DNA from: Chloromonas sp. AAM2
Lineage: Eukaryota; Chlorophyta; Chlorophyceae; Chlamydomonadales; Chlamydomonadaceae
Direction: 5' to 3'
DNA: 11,401 bases
Assembly (NCBI GenBank): GCA_004335635.1
Contig: QAXH01006278.1
Span: forward strand, 1-11,401
Part shown: positions 7,052 through 11,401 of the stretch, in pieces
Layout of the letters: each line of letters begins with the position of its first letter
How positions within the stretch are numbered: the stretch's first letter is position 1
Position numbers and translations under genes: made by a program
Notes under the pieces: generated by a model
Seen by the model: only the letters and a program-made list of their open reading frames with translations
What the model was told of the DNA's origin: nothing
Database searches by the model: none

Positions 7052-9211
7052 TACATTTGACCTTACAGATTGAATACATTGTATATTGATAGGTATCTTG
7101 AATGAACACAATGTACACATCTCCAATGACGACATCGTACGCATCTTCATAGAATCAGCTCACTCAATTCCCACTCACATAGTATGTACATCCATACATC
7201 AGCGCATGGTTAGTTGCTGGTGAATCTAGCCACACAGCACCAGGGTTAGCTGCAGCTATTTGACATCGGCAATTGCACGTCATAAGCAAAGCGATAGACA
7301 CTGAAATTACCGCTTGGACGCAAGGAATTCCTGACGAACCCCGCACTGATGCTGACCGTTCAATGTGCGCAGAAGACAAGTTGTTTTGCGCTCCTGTCTG
7401 ATACTCCAGGCCACGCCATGAAATGGGGCTCACGAAAACAAATTATGCGTGTCGGTGCACTTTGATGAAACGCAGCACGTCACCTGGCAGCTTGGTATGA
7501 GCTCTGCATAGCCAGAAATGGCAAACATCTTTTTTTGGGGCAGCAATGTCGCATGAAAGGTTAGCCATTGACAACAGGCTTGCACTAAGTGACTGGGTGA
7601 GTGCACACTGTCAGCAGGTCCACGCAAAGGACTTGAGCTTGGGTAAAATTGAATCCTTTGCTGCACGCATGCTATACTGTGGACTGTATGTACTGTTTGG
7701 TGGCTGAATGTGATACTAGCATCTTCTCGTATCTCCTCCGTTCACATGGCCAGGTCCTACCTTGTAAAAACACACCAAGGCAGCACAAGTGGTAACCAGG
7801 GATTGGGGAAGAACATTTGGCAAGAAAACTGTTGACCAGGCAGCAGAACACCATCGTGTAATCACTGCAATGGAACACAGCGCTGCGCTGGTTGTACCTG
7901 CAAACCTTCACGCAAGCAAGTCAGGCACAACTTGTAACGGAAGCATTTGCAATCCGAACACCATTGTAATGCAAACAACGACCAAACACACGTGCTGTAC
8001 GTACCCCCAACACTCGGGCAACTGTTCTTCTGACGCAGGACTTAGAAGGCCAAACCACAAACCCGCCTTGGATGAATTACTGACATGCGAAGTTATGAAC
8101 GGGCTAGTGTTGATGAGGAAATGGCAAAACGGGCAGGGGCCAGGACTGCTACAGTGCTGAACCTCATCGAATCGCTGCATAATAGCAGGCCAAGACAGCG
8201 TTGATAACTGACTGGTGCATACTTCGCAATCCAAAACTTTATGCCGCGCTACTGATCGTACAGAAGGAATCACTGGCGTCAGAACATCACACCCATTGCA
8301 GTGCGGTGCAAGGGCATGGTCTACGTACTTGTGACGCTACAGCCTCTTTTCCAATCTGTGCACATGCTGGCACACGCTACATGTGGAACCGGATTAGTAT
8401 GCTATCAGTATGTATTAGTATCAAGCTAGGGATAAGCATGGGAAAGACCCGGCCGGAGGCCAAGAAGAATGCACCAGCACAAGTTCCTGGATATGTACAC
8501 ACGAGTATCCATCACTACACAGGCTGCTCCTTGTCACGGTCATCTTGAGGCCTTGTGATGATGCCCAAGGTTCAACAATCCGCCCGCCCTCTCTACTGAG
8601 AGTTCAGTGTCTTGTTGTGACTGCAGTTCAGCCTCCAACCACCACACAATACGAGCTGCAAACATAGGCTCGCAACGGCGTTGGAGCGGGCCCGCTGCAC
8701 GCAGGCTGCGGTAGACCGGCTGGTCCCAAAGGCATCAACATATCATTTCCAAAAGCATAAACGTGCACGAGTCTTTCATACCCGCACCACCCGTGGCTTC
8801 AAACACAGTAGCCAGGCTTATAAAGCATTTGTGTCCACGGCATAGCAGCAGCTATGTTTGCATTCCATTGCCAGGCAGGTGTACCAGCTCGTTCAGTGGC
8901 CAACATTGCATGTACAATGTATACTGTCCCAGCGTGACATCTGGCCCAGCGTGATCAGCTTCGTGTAACGACTGCACACAGCCCACCAACACATGCAGTA
9001 CCTACCCGTTCACGCAAACGTCTCATACCCTTTCATGCATGCAGCACACAGTCGTTCATGATGATGATGCCGTCCATGGCTGTGACTGCAGCTGTTGCAT
9101 GTCAACTGTAAATTGCATACAAGGAAGATATGGTGCACATTATCCACATGATATACACGACCCTTCATTTTTCCCAGGCAAGTGTGCGGCAGTACACCAG
9201 CATCTCGAGCG

Positions 9212-9343
9212 CTACTGAGGCCAGTATGGCTCTTGGCGATAGTCGATAGGTGCAAATGGCGGTGGCGCAGCAGCAGAGGGCTGCGTGTGGGCATTGGCTG
9301 CTCCATCATCCGTGAAGTCGACCCAGCCGCTCGCTCCATGCCC
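9212..9343 (-). other. Terminal exon of the right-hand receptor (43 codons and stop)
   Basis: In the phase dictated by the preceding exon, it reads GHGASGWVDFTDDG, then an Ala/Pro run (SAAAPPPFAPIDY) and REPYW-like aromatic end (RQEPYWPQ), then TAG. The composition looks like a genuine acidic/aromatic C-terminus, and the acceptor CATCACAG is acceptable. I do not recognise the segment. I saw no AATAAA or TGTAA on this strand in the first 200 bp after the stop. Confidence 0.6.
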
Positions 9344-11401
9344 CTGTGATGCATGCGTGTGAATGCAGCACAGTTATCATACACAGTGTAAGCGCTTCAG
9401 CAACAAGCAGTGGGATCAGCTTTCTAAGTTCTTATACATGCGGATTGTAAGACGCACAAGCACTGCCAGGGAAGGCAGGCTCGCACAGCAAAACATCTTA
9501 AGTTTATCCCACTGTCAGAAGCAAGGCAGCAGTCACATGTGCAGCTCGCTATGCTTTACGCTCCATTTCGATTGTGATGAACAGCAGAGAATAGTGTTGG
9601 TATTGCAAGGGCAGGAAAAGCAGGCAGTGGAGTGAATTCATGCTAGTCACAAGGCGTGACTGTGGATTTTGCCCTGCTTCGTTTTCCTGTTCTATTCTCG
9701 GCTGCTTTGTTTGTCTATTCTAATGCTGACTGGTGGAGCAACGGGGCACGTGGGCCCTGTATCGTTATGGCTTCAAACGGTGTCCGTACCTTCCAGGAAT
9801 ATGATTGACAACATTTCATTGCAGTTTGAGCGTATTGTTGCACCCTGCATAGATATCACCTTCTGAGCAGTGCCGCAGCTCACCTGCATAGCGGCGGTGG
9901 TGTTTGGAGCTGCTGCTGGTGGCTGCACGCCCAGAGATCCAAACGCAGCTGCGCTGTTATACAACGTAGGCGCCGGAGAAGACGATGTGGCACCTGAAGT
10001 GTTTGCCAAAGGATTGCTGCTGCTGCTGCCAAATGGCGGTTTGCCTGCAATTGAAGGCTCCCAGGTGAAGGCGGGCTTTGGGTTCGTCGGTACACTGATG
10101 CGGGCCAGGCCAGCTGGGGCGCCGTCATCCAGCCCGGAGCTGGGATTCTGTGAAATCTGGCCCTGGTCTGAGTTGTATTGGGTTCCCGTGCTGGAACCCC
10201 ACCTCCGGTTGCGTTGGGAAAGCGTTCCCCACACAGCCGTTATAAAAACTGTCCCTCCTATCACGCAACCAATAATAATGCCTTTACGTGAACCTCCTGC
10301 GTGCAGGACGCCATGTTGAAGTTTTTACCTCCACAGGCACCGACAAGCTGGTGGAGCCTCCTACTAAGCAGTTGTTTGCCGCTGACCTACCTGCTCGGTC
10401 CCTCACACTTGTGTTGATAACGTTGAAGCTGAGAGACAAACGTTGCAGCAAAGCCAGGTGCAATGTCGTTACGGGTCAGTTCGTGTATGGTCAAAGCAAA
10501 GGTTATGCAGCACTGGTACTGTTGTACTGAGCAGCCTGCACAGCCATGTTGACACTTGCCTTCGTCGTCATCCGTTGATCCACGTGATGGAGCTGGATAT
10601 CGGATCGCTGGCGGTCTGGGGGACCTGGCGATATATGGCGGCAGCGCCTCGGGATTCATGATGACCATGGAGTGGCCACCTCCAGCAGACATGGCCTGGA
10701 CACCGGCTGCAGCTAAGAAGCCAGGTGTGGGCTGCCTGACGACATCGCGACCCCAGGTCACCACTGTCCCATTGGCAAGCAGGGCCATGGAGTGTGCATC
10801 GCCTGCAGCAATGGCTTGCACGCCCGAAAGCGCTGCGCGTGGCACAGTGGTCTGGCCAGCTGACTCGCTGCCCCATGCCAGCACCGTCCCATTGCTGAGC
10901 AGAGCCAAGGAATGACGACCCCCGGCAGCAATAGCCTTCACATCCGCTTGTGCTGAGGCAGGCACAGAGGTCTGGCGGTCAGAGTTTGAACCCCAGGCCA
11001 GTACCGCCCCGCTGGAGAGCAGCGCTAGGGAGTGCCTCTCCCCCGTGGCAATGGCCTGCACATCCTGGAGTGCAGACCTCGGCACGCCGGCCTCCCCATA
11101 GGAATTTCGACCCCAAGCAACAACAGCTCCATTGCTAATCAGAGCAAGGCAGTGATCGTCAGCTGCAGCAATGGCTTGTATGCCTGCCAGTGCTGTCAGA
11201 GGCACATCAGTCTGGCCGAGTCTGTTTGAGCCCCATGCCACCACCGTTCCATTGCTGAGAAGCGCTAGCGAGTGCTCATTGCCGGCAGCAATGGCTGTCA
11301 CGCCCACCAATGCTGAGCTGGGCACACTGAGTTGACCAGAAGAGTTGTAGCCCCAGGCCAACACGGTCCCATCAGTGAGCAGAGCGAGGGAGTGTGACCC
11401 C
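9212..11401 (-). CDS. RCC1-ectodomain receptor-like protein without a kinase, 5' partial, three exons seen
   Basis: Read on the minus strand, the exons are 11401-10560, 10296-9884 and 9343-9212, with junction phases 1 and 0 and a TAG stop. They give 461 residues (residue 1 = codon at 11400). Parts: RCC1-type propeller with seven repeat motifs (to about 247), a short Pro-containing linker (PPYIARSPRPP), transmembrane helix 287-306 followed by RNRR, a Ser/Pro/Ala-rich cytoplasmic tail, and a final 43-residue segment with GWVDFTDDG and an aromatic end (EPYWPQ). The propeller aligns block for block with that of the left-hand kinase gene. No kinase motif follows. Inferred role: ligand-binding membrane protein that signals through a partner or acts as a decoy. 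The 5' end is beyond the window. The last exon rests on splice phase and protein-like sequence only. Confidence 0.75.
9344..9883 (-). other. Second intron of the right-hand receptor
   Basis: 540 bp from GTGAGC to GCATCACAG, phase 0. I saw no kinase motif or further exon inside on this strand. If the intron were kept, the protein would gain about 37 residues and stop. Confidence 0.6.
9884..10296 (-). other. Exon encoding the transmembrane helix and cytoplasmic tail of the right-hand receptor
   Basis: Starts GSRKGIIIGCVIGGTVF and continues ITAVWGTL, then SQRNRR: a single membrane helix with a basic stop-transfer. Glycines 286, 290 and 294 repeat the four-residue pattern of the left gene's helix. 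About 110 residues rich in Ser, Pro, Ala and Asn follow (with SSSSNPL, SSSPAP, PPAAAP), probably disordered. It ends at ATGCAG|GTGAGC, phase 0. Beyond the helix I see no clear similarity with the left gene's juxtamembrane region. Confidence 0.82.
10297..10559 (-). other. Intron of the right-hand receptor, GC-AG type
   Basis: Donor GAAG|GCAAGT and acceptor CACGCAG|GA, 263 bp, phase 1. The only strong GT donor nearby (AGCAG|GTAGGT, near 10385) would join in the wrong phase and hit a stop five codons into the next exon, so the GC donor is the one that works. Position, phase and both splice sites match intron 1 of the left gene. Confidence 0.75.
10560..11401 (-). other. Exon encoding the RCC1-type propeller and short linker of the right-hand receptor
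   Basis: Seven HSLALL-type motifs at about 40-residue spacing, ending in AGGGHSMVIMN and then a short linker rich in Pro, Arg and Asp (STDDDEG). NGT sequons occur in several blades. Framework residues (HSLAL, GTVxAWG, GQxxVP) match the left gene, while residues around xNxxGQ differ. One blade has DDHCLAL in place of the usual xxHSLAL. The exon runs off the window edge. Confidence 0.88.

Larger units (their letters stand above)
4709..9211. other. Gene-poor spacer between the convergent receptor genes
   Basis: About 4.5 kb in which I find no gene that I can defend. Open frames are short, lack recognisable motifs, and none joins by good splice sites into a longer protein that I can see. I looked on the minus strand for kinase motifs (glycine loop, HxDLK, DFG) that could belong to the right-hand gene and saw none. 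It holds two AATAAA motifs, an AAC-rich tract and several short direct and inverted repeats listed separately. No tRNA with a paired T arm was recognised. Confidence 0.6.

Noticed and set aside
7789..8273. Overlapping open frames of about 120 codons on both strands in the spacer
   Set aside because: No domain, no supporting splice sites, and both strands open over the same stretch, as expected by chance.
9050..9075. His-rich stretch on the minus strand
   Set aside because: A simple ATG/ATC trinucleotide run read in one frame; it lies after the stop of the right-hand gene.
4709..9883. Hidden kinase domain for the right-hand receptor on the minus strand
   Set aside because: I looked for the reverse complements of the glycine loop, HxDLKxxN and DFG stretches and saw none; a diverged remnant cannot be excluded by eye.
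10380..10390. GT donor AGCAG|GTAGGT as the end of the right-hand propeller exon
   Set aside because: It is a good donor by itself but is phase 2, and joining it to the acceptor at 10297 gives a stop within a few codons; the GC donor gives the correct frame.

Overview
The window looks like nuclear DNA of a green alga (Chlorophyta). Reasons: spliced genes with introns of about 180-540 bp and good GT/AG or GC/AG borders, moderate GC, a Ser/Pro-rich (SPSP-type) stalk like algal hydroxyproline-rich glycoproteins, and a plant/algal-type tyrosine-kinase-like (TKL) kinase. A trebouxiophyte-like alga is my guess; the sequence does not settle the lineage. No bacterial, organellar or viral signature was seen.

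Left third (198-4708, + strand): a receptor-like kinase gene rebuilt from six in-window exons. It encodes a seven-motif RCC1-type beta-propeller ectodomain (about 40 residues per blade), a long Ser/Pro stalk, one transmembrane helix, a juxtamembrane region and a complete protein kinase domain with every catalytic residue present (HGD rather than HRD at the catalytic loop). The splice phases of all exons agree. The 5' end, probably a signal-peptide exon, lies outside the window.

Middle (4709-9211): about 4.5 kb with no gene I can defend. It holds AATAAA motifs, short repeats and one coding-like 34-codon fragment.

Right fifth (9212-11401, - strand): a second RCC1-ectodomain receptor facing the first tail-to-tail. 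Its propeller is clearly paralogous to the first at both protein and DNA level. It keeps the transmembrane exon and the same GC-AG intron at the same phase. After the cytoplasmic tail, however, it splices in phase to a short terminal exon of 43 codons and a stop. No kinase is seen on this strand.

Taken together, the locus is an inverted receptor pair: one copy with a kinase, one apparently without. A plausible but untested reading is a signalling receptor plus a co-receptor, decoy or regulatory partner with a matched extracellular sensor. This resembles the RLK/RLP split of land plants, but built on an RCC1 propeller.
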